Shown in pieces: positions 23,663 through 31,807 of a stretch of DNA of 64,000 nt. The stretch is from positions 181,376-245,375 of the forward strand of contig JAHHQL010000001.1 of NCBI GenBank assembly GCA_020026415.1. Reading direction: 5' to 3'. Both the position numbers and the translations under genes were made by a program. Source of the stretch: Alistipes sp. (GTDB lineage: Bacteria; Bacteroidota; Bacteroidia; Bacteroidales; Rikenellaceae). Every line of letters begins with the position of its first letter. Within the stretch, counting starts at the first letter, position 1. Under the pieces are notes generated by a model, which had not been told where the DNA came from, searched no databases, and was given only the letters and a program-made list of their open reading frames with translations.

Positions 23663-24544
23663 ATGGAAAATAAAGCAACTACGAAGAGATATTGGATGAA
23701 ATCCATCGTCTCTTTCCTTTTGGTGTTGTTCACCATGCCTTTGGGACATGCACTGATGATCCTGATGGAACACCTCCTGCCGGGCGATACGCTCCATACG
23801 GCGGCCTTCCTGATCGGACTGGTCGGTTTCCTGATGGTCGTTGTCGGGGTCTTTGTCAAGGGCGATACCCGTCAGACGCTGTGGGGACTGTTCGGCGGTC
23901 TGCTGTTTTGGACGGGATGGGTCGAATTTATCTATATGTATTACGCCAACCGATTCGGCGTGATGCCCGAACTCGATCCCGTGACGAGCGAGGTTGTCAC
24001 CCGTCCCGAATACCTGATCATGCCCTCATCGTTCGGTTTTTTCGTGATGTTTCTCACGATCTACATCTTTTCGATCCGTTCGGGATGCCGGTTTTTCATC
24101 TGGTGTCAGAAGAAACTCTTCGGCAAACGCCGCGAGACGATTGTCGTGCAACCCATCACGCGCCACACCTCGATCATCACCTTCATGGAGTTGAACATGA
24201 TGATGTGGGCGTGCTACCTGCTGTTGATGTTCTGTTACGACGATAATTTCTTGGGCGAACATCACCCTCTGACGATTGCCACGGGTGTGGGGTGTTTCAT
24301 CGGATCGCTCTTCATCTTCAAACGCCAGTTGCAACTCGCATCGTGGGGCGCGAATATCCGTATGGCGGTGGCTACGGTCATCATTTTCTGGACTCCGGTC
24401 GAGATTCTCGGTCGTCTGGATTTTTTCAGCGAGATCTGGGTCGAGCCGATGGAACATGTGACCGAAATGTCGATCATTCTGACATCGTTCCTTGTCCTGC
24501 TGATCTATTTGCTTGTCATGGCACGCAAAAAACATAATTCATAG
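23663..24544 (+). CDS. Polytopic membrane protein of unknown function
   Basis: A 293-residue protein with about seven hydrophobic spans (near residues 12-32, 45-65, 70-90, 120-142, 172-192, 200-220, 230-290 with two). It contains an aromatic-rich stretch (WTGWVEFIYMYYANRFGV) and a basic cytoplasmic loop around residues 150-170. I recognise no family. Its stop overlaps the GTG start of the sulfatase, so the two are translationally coupled, which suggests a shared job, perhaps in export or anchoring. That is inference only. Confidence 0.72.
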   Translation: MENKATTKRYWMKSIVSFLLVLFTMPLGHALMILMEHLLPGDTLHTAAFLIGLVGFLMVVVGVFVKGDTRQTLWGLFGGLLFWTGWVEFIYMYYANRFGVMPELDPVTSEVVTRPEYLIMPSSFGFFVMFLTIYIFSIRSGCRFFIWCQKKLFGKRRETIVVQPITRHTSIITFMELNMMMWACYLLLMFCYDDNFLGEHHPLTIATGVGCFIGSLFIFKRQLQLASWGANIRMAVATVIIFWTPVEILGRLDFFSEIWVEPMEHVTEMSIILTSFLVLLIYLLVMARKKHNS

Positions 24545-26082
24545 TGGAAAAAGGACACAAATACGGATGGGGCGTTGCGCTCACGGCGAGACTTTTGGCG
24601 GGATGTACTGCGGAGAAGAATACCGGGGAGCGGATGAACATCTTGTTCATCATGTCGGATGACCACGCCTTGCAGGCTGTCAGTGCCTGCGGAGGAAAAT
24701 TGGTGCCGACACCCAACATCGACCGCATTGCGCGGGACGGTGTGGTTTTCGAGAACAGTTTCGTGGCGAACTCAATCAGCGGACCGAGCCGTGCCTGCAT
24801 GCTGACCGGTAAACACAGCCATGCCAACGGATTCCGCAACAACGAGGATGTGTTTGACGGTCATCAGCCGACCTTTCCCGCGATCCTGCATGAGGCGGGA
24901 TACCAGACGGCGTTGATCGGCAAATGGCACTTGGGATCGCGTCCCGAAGGGTTCGACCATTGGGACATTCTCGACGGACAGGGCGATTATTACAACCCCA
25001 CGTTCATTTGTGACGGCGATACACTGCGCCGTGAGGGTTATGTGACCCGATTGACGGCCGATTTGGCGATGGAGTGGCTCGATCACCGCGACAAGAACCG
25101 CCCGTTCTGCCTTCTGATGCACAACAAGGCACCGCACCGTATTTGGATGCCCGCCATCGAGGATCTCGGATCGTCGGATTCGATCTCGTTCCCCGTACCC
25201 GAAACCTTCTACGACAACTACGAACAACGCCGTGCCGCAGGCTTGCAGGAGATGTCCGTTGCCCGCGATATGGATCTGATTTACGATCTGAAACTCGATC
25301 CCGGAGTCGCTACGGGTCGTAAGGATCTGATGCAGTGGGCAAAGGCGGCGGTGGATCGTATGTCGCCCGAAGACCGCAAGGCCTGGGATGCCTACTACGA
25401 CCGCCGTTCGGAGGAGTTCAAGGAGCGGAACCTTTCGGGAAAAGAACTTGCCGAGTGGAAATTGCAGTGTTACCTGAAAGACTACACGAGTGTGATCCGT
25501 TCGGTGGATCGCAACGTGGGGCGCGTGCTGGATTATCTCAAGGCGAACGGACTGGATCAGAATACGCTGGTGGTTTATACTTCCGATCAGGGTTTCTATA
25601 TAGGCGAACACGGCTGGTTCGACAAACGATTCATGTATGAGGAATCGTTCCGTACGCCGTTGTTGATGCGTATGCCACAGGGAAAACACGGCGTGATTTG
25701 GCAACCCGTGCAGAATATCGACTATGCACCTACTTTTCTGGATCTTGCGGGATTGCCCGTGCCGTCCGATATGCACGGATGCTCGCTTCTGCCTTTGTTG
25801 AAGGGCGAAGAGCCGACCTATTGGCGACAGACGCTTTACTATCATTTCTACGAATATCCGGGTGAGCACGCCGTAAGACGGCACGAGGGGGTCCGTAGCG
25901 AGCGTTACAAGTTGATCCGTTTCTACGGGGATGAGGAGCATTGGGAGTTCTACGATCTGAAGAACGATCCCCACGAGTTGCAGAACCAAATCAACAACCC
26001 CGATTATCAGAGGCTGATCATAGAGGCCAAGACCGAACTCAAACGCTTGAAGCGTCAGTATCGGGCACCCGACGTACATTAA
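24544..26082 (+). CDS. Serine-type sulfatase, predicted lipoprotein
   Basis: A 512-residue S1-family sulfatase. The nucleophile motif is Ser79-Gly-Pro-Ser-Arg83 in place of the cysteine form, so it needs an anaerobic radical-SAM maturase (anSME) to make formylglycine. Metal ligands appear in MSDDHALQ and YTSDQGFYIGEHGWFDKR. It would remove sulfate from sulfated glycans such as mucin or glycosaminoglycans, outside the cytoplasm; the exact sugar is not readable. The GTG at 24544 is preferred as start because it gives a lipobox-like ALTARLLAGC and overlaps the preceding stop; a Met 30 residues later would remove the export signal. Confidence 0.85.
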   Translation: MEKGHKYGWGVALTARLLAGCTAEKNTGERMNILFIMSDDHALQAVSACGGKLVPTPNIDRIARDGVVFENSFVANSISGPSRACMLTGKHSHANGFRNNEDVFDGHQPTFPAILHEAGYQTALIGKWHLGSRPEGFDHWDILDGQGDYYNPTFICDGDTLRREGYVTRLTADLAMEWLDHRDKNRPFCLLMHNKAPHRIWMPAIEDLGSSDSISFPVPETFYDNYEQRRAAGLQEMSVARDMDLIYDLKLDPGVATGRKDLMQWAKAAVDRMSPEDRKAWDAYYDRRSEEFKERNLSGKELAEWKLQCYLKDYTSVIRSVDRNVGRVLDYLKANGLDQNTLVVYTSDQGFYIGEHGWFDKRFMYEESFRTPLLMRMPQGKHGVIWQPVQNIDYAPTFLDLAGLPVPSDMHGCSLLPLLKGEEPTYWRQTLYYHFYEYPGEHAVRRHEGVRSERYKLIRFYGDEEHWEFYDLKNDPHELQNQINNPDYQRLIIEAKTELKRLKRQYRAPDVH

Positions 26083-26101
26083 TCTTCGGGGTGTACATAA
26101 C

Positions 26102-26136
26102 GAAAGGGCTGATCCCCGAGTGGGGTCAGCCCTTTC
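26102..26136 (+). terminator. Terminator after the sulfatase
   Basis: GAAAGGGCTGATCCCC (26102-26117) pairs with GGGGTCAGCCCTTTC (26122-26136) with one bulge, followed by a T-rich tract. Confidence 0.75.
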
Positions 26137-26149
26137 TCCTTTCGTTCTG

Positions 26150-26590
26150 TTCGAGGCAATTCGTATGTTTCGGTCGGCGTTCGGTGCGCTGGCATTACTC
26201 GAATTGTCTATTTCTTTTGTACGTGAGTCAAGAAATCTGTAACCAAGTTCAACAAATAGTGAGAACTTTTCAGATTTAAGATACCAAGCTAAACCTGCAT
26301 CGTAAGTAGTACGCTTCAATCAGGACTGCCAAGACTTTGTGCTGCTTTTATACGCACATCAAGTGAATGGTTGCCATTGCTGTGATTAAGTAATTTAACG
26401 CTTATACCTCCACCTAAACTTGCTCCGTTAGAGTGGATCCTTGCTCCCTTATTTTTAAATAAGGAGATATTAGCTTTAGCTATAATGAAGATATTAGCTG
26501 GAGGGATTATATCCACACGTAATTTGAAAGAGAGGTCTAATGGAATTTTGTCGTTATTTTGAATTCCGGTTCCTTGAGATGCAATATACT
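26150..26590 (-). pseudogene. Frameshifted remnant of an outer-membrane beta-barrel protein
   Basis: Reading the minus strand from about 26580, one frame gives IASQGTGIQNNDKIPLDLSF, then alternating-strand sequence (FKLRVDIIPPANIFIIAKAN) to SLGSPD and a stop near 26318. Immediately after, another frame continues with TYDAGLAWYLKSEKFSLFVE and LGYRFLDSRTK, a typical barrel C-terminus. An in-frame TAG also precedes the first part. The two frames together read as one small outer-membrane protein, now broken by a frameshift near 26310-26325 and truncated at its N-terminus. It is AT-rich, unlike its neighbours. Confidence 0.55.
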
Positions 26591-26609
26591 AAGCCTGGAA
26601 AAGTATAAA

Positions 26610-26915
26610 TTATTTCAATCGCTTTATGCGGTTTATAACAATTATAATATCAACAACAACATGAATGCCGCAAATAACCCATAAAACAATATTTTCTACT
26701 ATACCTATGAATAGCAACAAGTGCGTAAATATCATTGACAATAAAAAATCTCTTGAAAGAGTATTGATGAAATCTAATCCACTATCAATATGCAACGAGA
26801 ATATTTTTCGTTTGCCCTCTCCACCCCGAATTGAATTATAAGGATATTTCTTATTAAGCAAAAATAGCAGTACGGTATTCAATGAAGCTATTATTATTAA
26901 CCATAAGTCTATCAT
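26610..26915 (-). CDS. Small AT-rich membrane protein (hypothetical)
   Basis: An ORF of 101 codons from the ATG at 26915. Two or three hydrophobic segments (MIDLWLIIIASLNTVLLFLL at the start; two more near residues 58-95) surround a polar middle. A longer form from 26972 is possible. Base composition is far more AT-rich than the surrounding genes, which suggests foreign or decaying DNA. No family is recognised. It could be a real small membrane protein or the end of a decayed gene. Confidence 0.4.
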   Translation of the reverse strand: MIDLWLIIIASLNTVLLFLLNKKYPYNSIRGGEGKRKIFSLHIDSGLDFINTLSRDFLLSMIFTHLLLFIGIVENIVLWVICGIHVVVDIIIVINRIKRLK

Positions 26916-27270
26916 AATGAAATCGTTTAAAATTAATATTGTTGTAAGTTGCATTGATTGACTTGAATTCAAACTGACAATAAAACAGAATCGAACTCAA
27001 AGTAAGTAAAATTTTATATTTATCTTTTGTAGTCATATACCCTAATCTGTTCCTCGGTCTTGAGTTAAAGATGTTTTGGGTGATATAGTTTTGCAAGGTA
27101 AATAAAAATTTTAATATACGTGTAATTTCTTTGTGAAAATTAATTCTTTTTCCATTATCTGCCGTTTATTGTACCTTGATTTGGGATGCCTCCTCCGGCA
27201 ACTTCACGCAATGCCCCGAAAGTTATCCCACTTCGGATCGGTCTGTTGGAAGGCCTCCTTTGCTTTATCG
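26916..27270. other. AT-rich intergenic stretch without a confident gene
   Basis: The stretch from 26916 to about 27140 has low GC and holds only short overlapping ORFs. Past 27150 composition returns to normal, and the minus strand carries a short coding-like segment just after the oxidoreductase gamma gene (see findings). No terminator, tRNA or repeat was seen. Confidence 0.4.
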
Positions 27271-27819
27271 TTAAAGTTTCACCTCGCGGATGATCTCCGC
27301 ACCGTGGCGAATCGCCTCTTCGTTCTGCGGAAGCAGTTTCCACGCACGTTCGGGAAGCGACTTCTTCAGTCCGACCATCACATGCTCCGGACTTACCACG
27401 GGGCGCACCTTGAGGTAGCCGCCGAGGATCATCGTGTTGAACATCTTGGCCTGCCCCAGACGAGCCGCCTCGGCCGTGGCATCAATGGCATAAATTGAGA
27501 TGTCCTTGCGCACGGGATGGCGCGTGATGCCGTTCGTATCGTAGATGAGCGTCCCGCCGACCTTGACCAGCGGCTCGAATTTCTCCATCGACTGCTGGTT
27601 GAGGATGATCGCCGTGTCAAATTCGTGGGCGATCGGCGAAGAGATCTTTTTGTCGGACAGGATTACCGTCACGTTGGCCGTACCGCCACGCATTTCGGGG
27701 CCGTAGGAGGGCATCCACGTCACTTCGTAGTCCTGCATGACACCTGAGTAAGCCAATATCTTACCCATCGAGAGGACTCCTTGTCCTCCGAATCCCGCAA
27801 TGATCAATGTTTCTTTCAT
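27271..27819 (-). CDS. 2-oxoacid:ferredoxin oxidoreductase, gamma subunit
   Basis: A 182-residue subunit of the KorC/VorC/PorG family (IIAGFGGQGVLSMGKILAYS, then WMPSYGPEMRGGTANVTVIL). In the complex it helps shape the CoA-binding and subunit interface for oxidative decarboxylation of a 2-oxoacid with ferredoxin as electron acceptor. It is the last of four tightly packed genes (12 bp after the beta subunit). Length is normal for the family. Confidence 0.9.
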   Translation of the reverse strand: MKETLIIAGFGGQGVLSMGKILAYSGVMQDYEVTWMPSYGPEMRGGTANVTVILSDKKISSPIAHEFDTAIILNQQSMEKFEPLVKVGGTLIYDTNGITRHPVRKDISIYAIDATAEAARLGQAKMFNTMILGGYLKVRPVVSPEHVMVGLKKSLPERAWKLLPQNEEAIRHGAEIIREVKL

Positions 27820-27831
27820 AATAATGTCCTC

Positions 27832-28593
27832 CTATTTTACTTCTTTGATGTCACCCAGCGGATAGAACGGGAGCATGTTCTCCTCAAGCCATTTGTTGGC
27901 GGCGACGGGCGTCATTTTCCAACCGCTGTTGCAGGTCGAAACGACCTCCACAAACGAAAATCCCTTACCCTCCATCGAACGCTGAAACGCTTTTTTGATG
28001 GCGTTCTTGCATTTGCGGACGTTGGCGGGGGTGTGGACGCTCTGACGCGTAATGTAGGTTGCGCCGTCCAGATGTGCCATCATCTCGGCAATCTTGTAGG
28101 GGTAACCGTTCAGACGCGGGTCACGGCCGTAGGGCGTGGTGGCGGTCTTCATACCCAAGAGAGTGGTCGGTGCCATCTGTCCGCCCGTCATGCCGTAAAT
28201 GGCGTTGTTGATGTAGATCGTCACGACATTCTCACCGCGTGCGGCGGCGTGGATCGACTCGGCGGTACCGATGGCCGAAAGGTCACCGTCACCCTGATAG
28301 GTGAAGATCATCTTGTCGGGCATCAGACGCTTCATGGCCGATGCAATGGCCAGTGCACGTCCGTGGGCGGCCTCCACCCAGTCGATGTCGATGTAATTGT
28401 AGGCAAATACGGAGCAACCCACGGGCGAAATGCCCACGGCCTTTTCCGCCAGTCCCAATTCGTCGATCACTTCGGCAACGAGTTTGTGAACCGTGCCGTG
28501 ACTACAACCGGGGCAGTAGTGTATGATATTGTCCAACATGAGTCTCGGTTTCGCGTAAACCAGATTCTCCTTTTTTATTTCAACCTCTGCCAT
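27832..28593 (-). CDS. 2-oxoacid:ferredoxin oxidoreductase, beta (TPP-binding) subunit
   Basis: A 253-residue thiamine-pyrophosphate subunit. The motif YCPGCSHGTVHKLVAE carries the cysteines near the N-terminus, YTYQGDGDLSAIG-like sequence (TYQGDGDLSAIGTAE) is the TPP/Mg site, and NNAIYGMTGGQMAPTTLLG follows. It decarboxylates the 2-oxoacid; the sequence suits a 2-oxoglutarate (KOR) or branched-chain 2-oxoacid (VOR) type and cannot decide between them. It lies between the alpha and gamma genes (5 and 12 bp). Confidence 0.9.
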   Translation of the reverse strand: MAEVEIKKENLVYAKPRLMLDNIIHYCPGCSHGTVHKLVAEVIDELGLAEKAVGISPVGCSVFAYNYIDIDWVEAAHGRALAIASAMKRLMPDKMIFTYQGDGDLSAIGTAESIHAAARGENVVTIYINNAIYGMTGGQMAPTTLLGMKTATTPYGRDPRLNGYPYKIAEMMAHLDGATYITRQSVHTPANVRKCKNAIKKAFQRSMEGKGFSFVEVVSTCNSGWKMTPVAANKWLEENMLPFYPLGDIKEVK

Positions 28594-28598
28594 AGTCT

Positions 28599-29693
28599 TT
28601 AGTTTTTGTGGATGAATTTTTCCTTCAGTGCGGCGAGCACTTCATCGGGGTTGAAGATCATACCGCCCTGACGGCCGTAATGCTCCACGGGAGCCTTGCC
28701 GTTCACCGCCAGACGGACATCCTCGACCATCTGGCCGGCATTCAATTCGGCCGAAAGGAATCCCTTGACACCGCGCTCGGCCAATGCCGCCAGCGGTTTC
28801 GAGGGGAAGGGGTAAAGGGTGATTGGGCGTAAAAGGCCGACCTTGAGTCCCTCCTGACGCGCCATTTCGACCGTTGCCGAGCAGATACGTGCCGACGAAC
28901 CGAATGCCACGATCACATATTCCGCATCGTCACACTCGATCTCCTCGTACATCACTTCCTGCTCCATGGCCTTGTATTTGGCTTGAAGATCCTTGTTTTT
29001 GATCTCCATCTTTTCGGATTGCAACTCCAGCGAGGTGACGATGTTGCGTTCGCGCGAGGCGGGCTTGCCGATGGCAGCCCAACTGCCGTAACGTTCGCGT
29101 ACCTCCTTGTCGGTAAGGCGCGGACGCTGCGGAGAAAGCACCACCTTTTCCATCATCTGACCGATCACGCCGTCGGCAAGGATCATTGCAGGGTTGCGGT
29201 ATTTGAAGGCAAGATCGAATGCCACGGCCACATGGTCGTGCATCTCCTGTACGGAGTTCGGAGCGAGGACGATCAGATGATAGTCGCCGTGACCGCCACC
29301 CTTGCAAGCCTGAAAATAGTCGCCCTGCGAAGGCTGGATCGTACCCAGTCCCGGCCCGCCGCGCTGGCAGTTGATTATCAGACAGGGGAGTTCCGCGCCT
29401 GCAATATAACTCAGTCCTTCGGACATGAGCGAGATGCCGGGGCTTGACGATGAGGTCATGACCCGTTTGCCTGCGGCGGCACCGCCGTAAACCATATTGA
29501 TTGACGAAATCTCCGACTCGGCTTGGAGTACGACCATACCGGTTGTTTCCCAAGGTTTGAGTTCCATGAGGGTCTCCATGACTTCGGATTGGGGCGTGAT
29601 GGGGTAGCCGAAATATCCGTCGCAACCGTAGCGGATTGCCGCATAAGCAATCACTTCGTTGCCTTTCATCAGTCTGACTTCTTTCTCTTCCAT
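28599..29693 (-). CDS. 2-oxoacid:ferredoxin oxidoreductase, alpha subunit (VorB/KorA type)
   Basis: A 364-residue subunit with the pyrimidine-binding domain (KGNEVIAYAAIRYGCDGYFG, YPITPQSEVMETL, QAESEISSINMVYGGAAAGK, TSSSSPGISLMSEGLSYIAG) and a C-terminal transketolase-like domain (VIVAFGSSARICSATVEMAR). Such proteins are often labelled 3-methyl-2-oxobutanoate dehydrogenase subunit VorB in this phylum; substrate is not proven. It follows the ferredoxin gene by 3 bp. Confidence 0.9.
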   Translation of the reverse strand: MEEKEVRLMKGNEVIAYAAIRYGCDGYFGYPITPQSEVMETLMELKPWETTGMVVLQAESEISSINMVYGGAAAGKRVMTSSSSPGISLMSEGLSYIAGAELPCLIINCQRGGPGLGTIQPSQGDYFQACKGGGHGDYHLIVLAPNSVQEMHDHVAVAFDLAFKYRNPAMILADGVIGQMMEKVVLSPQRPRLTDKEVRERYGSWAAIGKPASRERNIVTSLELQSEKMEIKNKDLQAKYKAMEQEVMYEEIECDDAEYVIVAFGSSARICSATVEMARQEGLKVGLLRPITLYPFPSKPLAALAERGVKGFLSAELNAGQMVEDVRLAVNGKAPVEHYGRQGGMIFNPDEVLAALKEKFIHKN

Positions 29694-29696
29694 GGC

Positions 29697-29924
29697 TTAG
29701 TTGATTTTTTGACGATAAACCGTGATAACACTGTCCGGACAGATGACTGCGCATGAAGCACAACCGATGCAGGCATCCGGATTGGCCATTTGGGCTACGG
29801 GGTATCCCTTGCTGTTCACCTCAGAAGAGAGTGAGAGTACATCGCAGGGACAAGAGGCAATGCAAACACCACAGCCTTTGCACCGTTCTCTGTCGATAAC
29901 GATTGTTCCTTTGATTTTAGCCAT
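29697..29924 (-). CDS. 2x[4Fe-4S] ferredoxin-like subunit of the 2-oxoacid oxidoreductase
   Basis: A 75-residue protein with two full cluster motifs, CKGCGVCIASCP and CIGCASCAVICP, each CxxCxxCxxxCP. It passes electrons from the TPP subunit to free ferredoxin. The start at 29924 (Met-Ala-Lys-Ile) is chosen because the upstream extension is a hydrophobic, non-family sequence in the leader. It is the first gene of the four-gene unit. Confidence 0.93.
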   Translation of the reverse strand: MAKIKGTIVIDRERCKGCGVCIASCPCDVLSLSSEVNSKGYPVAQMANPDACIGCASCAVICPDSVITVYRQKIN

Positions 29925-29954
29925 AATATCGTTGATTAGTGTGTGTATTCCTGA

Positions 29955-29962
29955 CAAAAATA
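29955..29962 (-). promoter_or_regulatory. -7 box of the 2-oxoacid oxidoreductase operon
   Basis: TATTTTTG on the minus strand, 31 bp upstream of the ferredoxin subunit start. No standard -33 box. Confidence 0.45.
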
Positions 29963-30039
29963 CGAAAAAAAACGTAGAAATGGAAAAGAAAAAAATCCAA
30001 AGCCGCCATCTTTTGATATGGAAACATTTGCAAGTCATT

Positions 30040-30410
30040 TAATATATGCAGGTGTTGTCCTGCGAAAAAAGGCGGAAAAGGAGTTATTGGCGGAGAAGAA
30101 AAAGCGGGATGTATTTTTTGAGGAGAAAAATTTTTACAACGGAAGAGAACGGGATTTTTGGGAAAAAAGAGCGGAGAAGAATGTCGGTGAGAAAAGAATT
30201 TACAGGGAGACGGAGCGATTTTTGAGAGAAATGCGGCTCGGAGAATCGGAGTAATAGAAGAGGACGTGGGGCGTTCCTTTTGCGGGAAGACAGGAAAAAC
30301 CGTCCCGGTGAGGCGGACGGATATTTGCGGGAGCGAATAGGACAGGCACAAGAGTCTGTGTCTGGCGAAATTCCACGCAGAGAAAAGTGGCACCCGTCTT
30401 TCCATGCACA
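30040..30410. other. Purine-rich intergenic region without a convincing gene
   Basis: About 370 bp between a divergent operon start and the end of the DUF1015 gene. The plus strand is markedly rich in A and G, with many GGAGAA/AAAAAG runs. A 78-codon frame at 30018-30254 has the Lys/Glu-rich composition expected from such DNA and no recognisable start signal or family; it is not called as a gene. Confidence 0.45.
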
Positions 30411-30442
30411 AAAAAGGCGGAAATCCCCGAAGGATTTCCGCC
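30411..30442 (-). terminator. Terminator of the DUF1015 gene
   Basis: An 11-bp stem (GGCGGAAATCC, 30416-30426 with 30432-30442) followed on the minus strand by a run of T. Confidence 0.85.
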
Positions 30443-30467
30443 CGTGACGAATCTATTGACGATTCGC

Positions 30468-31712
30468 TTATTTCTCGAATGAGTGGATTACCACACCCGA
30501 ACGCAGTTTCGGCTCAAACCAAGTGGTCTTGGGAGGCATGATGCAACCCGAATCGGCGATGTTGATCAACTGCTGCATCGAAACGGGATAGAGTGCGAAG
30601 GCAACCTTCATCTCACCGCTATCGACACGGCGTTTCAACTCGCCCAGACCGCGGATACCGCCGACAAAGTCGATACGGTTCGAGGTACGCAGATCCTTGA
30701 TGTCGAAGATCTGATCCAGTACGAGGTTCGACAATACCGTAACATCCAGAACACCGATCGGATCTTGGTCGTTGTATGTGCCGGCTTTTGCGGTCAGACT
30801 CCACCAGTGACCCTCAAGGTACATGCTGAAGTTGTGAAGTTTGTTGGGGCGGTATTCCTCCGTACCCTTATCCTCTACATCGAAATGCTCCTTCAACTTC
30901 TCGACAACCTGTGCGGGAGTCAGATCGTTCAGATCACGCAGTACGCGGTTGTAGTCGATGATGCGCAACTGGCTTGCGGGGAAGGTTACTGCAAGGAAGT
31001 AGCAGTATTCCTCGTTGCCGGTGTGGTGCGGGTTGTTGGCCTTGCACTCGGCACCTACGCGGGCTGCGGCAGCCGTACGGTGGTGACCGTCGGCAACATA
31101 CAGGGCGGGAATGCCTGCGAAGATCTCGGTGATACGGTCGTTGATGGCCTTATCCTTGATCACCCACAACTGGTGACCGAAACCGTCCTCTGCCGTGAAA
31201 TCGTATTCGGGCTTGTGCTCCTTGACAAACTTTGCAACGATGGCGTTGATCTCGTCGTTGTCGGGGTAAGCGAAGAATACGGGCTCGATGTTGGCCTGCT
31301 GGTTGCGAACGTGCTTCATACGGTCGTTCTCCTTCTCAACGCGGGTCAGTTCGTGTTTCTTGATGGCACCCGACAGGTAATCCTCGAAGTGGCAGCACAT
31401 CGTCAGACCATACTGTGTGCGACCGTCCATCGTCTGTGCATAGATGTAGTAGCACTCTTGGTCGTCCTGCTGCAACCAACCCTCTTTTCTCCAACGCTTG
31501 AAATTCTCGACAGCCTTCTCGTAAACCTCAGGCGAGTGTTCGTCGGCGATAGGCGTGAAATCAATTTCGGGTTTGATGATATGTAACAAAGAACGCTCAG
31601 TTGCTTCTTTTTTTGCTTCTTCCGAGTTCAAAACGTCATAGGGACGCGATGCTACTTCTGCAGCATATTCTTTCGGCGGACGAATACCGCAGAAAGGTTT
31701 AATTCTTACCAT
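30468..31712 (-). CDS. DUF1015 family protein
   Basis: A 414-residue cytoplasmic protein of the DUF1015 family (start VRIKPFCGIRPPKEYAAEVA, then SRPYDVLNSEEA; ADGHHRTAAAARVGAE in the middle). The conserved DGHHR motif suggests a catalytic or binding site, but no activity is established to my knowledge. It follows serC and serA on the same strand, an arrangement I recall in Bacteroidota and other anaerobes, which hints at a link with serine metabolism. A terminator separates it from serA. Confidence 0.88.
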   Translation of the reverse strand: MVRIKPFCGIRPPKEYAAEVASRPYDVLNSEEAKKEATERSLLHIIKPEIDFTPIADEHSPEVYEKAVENFKRWRKEGWLQQDDQECYYIYAQTMDGRTQYGLTMCCHFEDYLSGAIKKHELTRVEKENDRMKHVRNQQANIEPVFFAYPDNDEINAIVAKFVKEHKPEYDFTAEDGFGHQLWVIKDKAINDRITEIFAGIPALYVADGHHRTAAAARVGAECKANNPHHTGNEEYCYFLAVTFPASQLRIIDYNRVLRDLNDLTPAQVVEKLKEHFDVEDKGTEEYRPNKLHNFSMYLEGHWWSLTAKAGTYNDQDPIGVLDVTVLSNLVLDQIFDIKDLRTSNRIDFVGGIRGLGELKRRVDSGEMKVAFALYPVSMQQLINIADSGCIMPPKTTWFEPKLRSGVVIHSFEK

Positions 31713-31753
31713 GGCGAATTATATATTTATGTTTGGAAAATATGTCGGGGGAC

Positions 31754-31792
31754 AAAAGGGCGGAATGACCTCAAAAAAGTTTCCGCCCTTTT
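31754..31792 (-). terminator. Terminator of serA
   Basis: A 12-bp stem (31754-31765 with 31781-31792, AAAAGGGCGGAA), with four T at the minus-strand end. Confidence 0.72.
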
Positions 31793-31807
31793 TCCGCGAC
31801 TTTTATA

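Noticed and set aside
24772..26319. A minus-strand frame running through the sulfatase
   Set aside because: It is open because of the codon bias of the sulfatase; only its first part (26155-26319) has a barrel-like sequence, which is treated as the pseudogene remnant.
26854..27096. An 80-codon minus-strand frame in the AT-rich insert
   Set aside because: It overlaps the better supported membrane ORF in another frame and has no recognisable product; it might carry a decayed signal peptide but evidence is too thin.
30018..30254. A 78-codon plus-strand frame rich in Lys, Glu and Arg
   Set aside because: The composition follows directly from purine-rich DNA, there is no promoter or family, and it starts across the region that carries the oxidoreductase leader.
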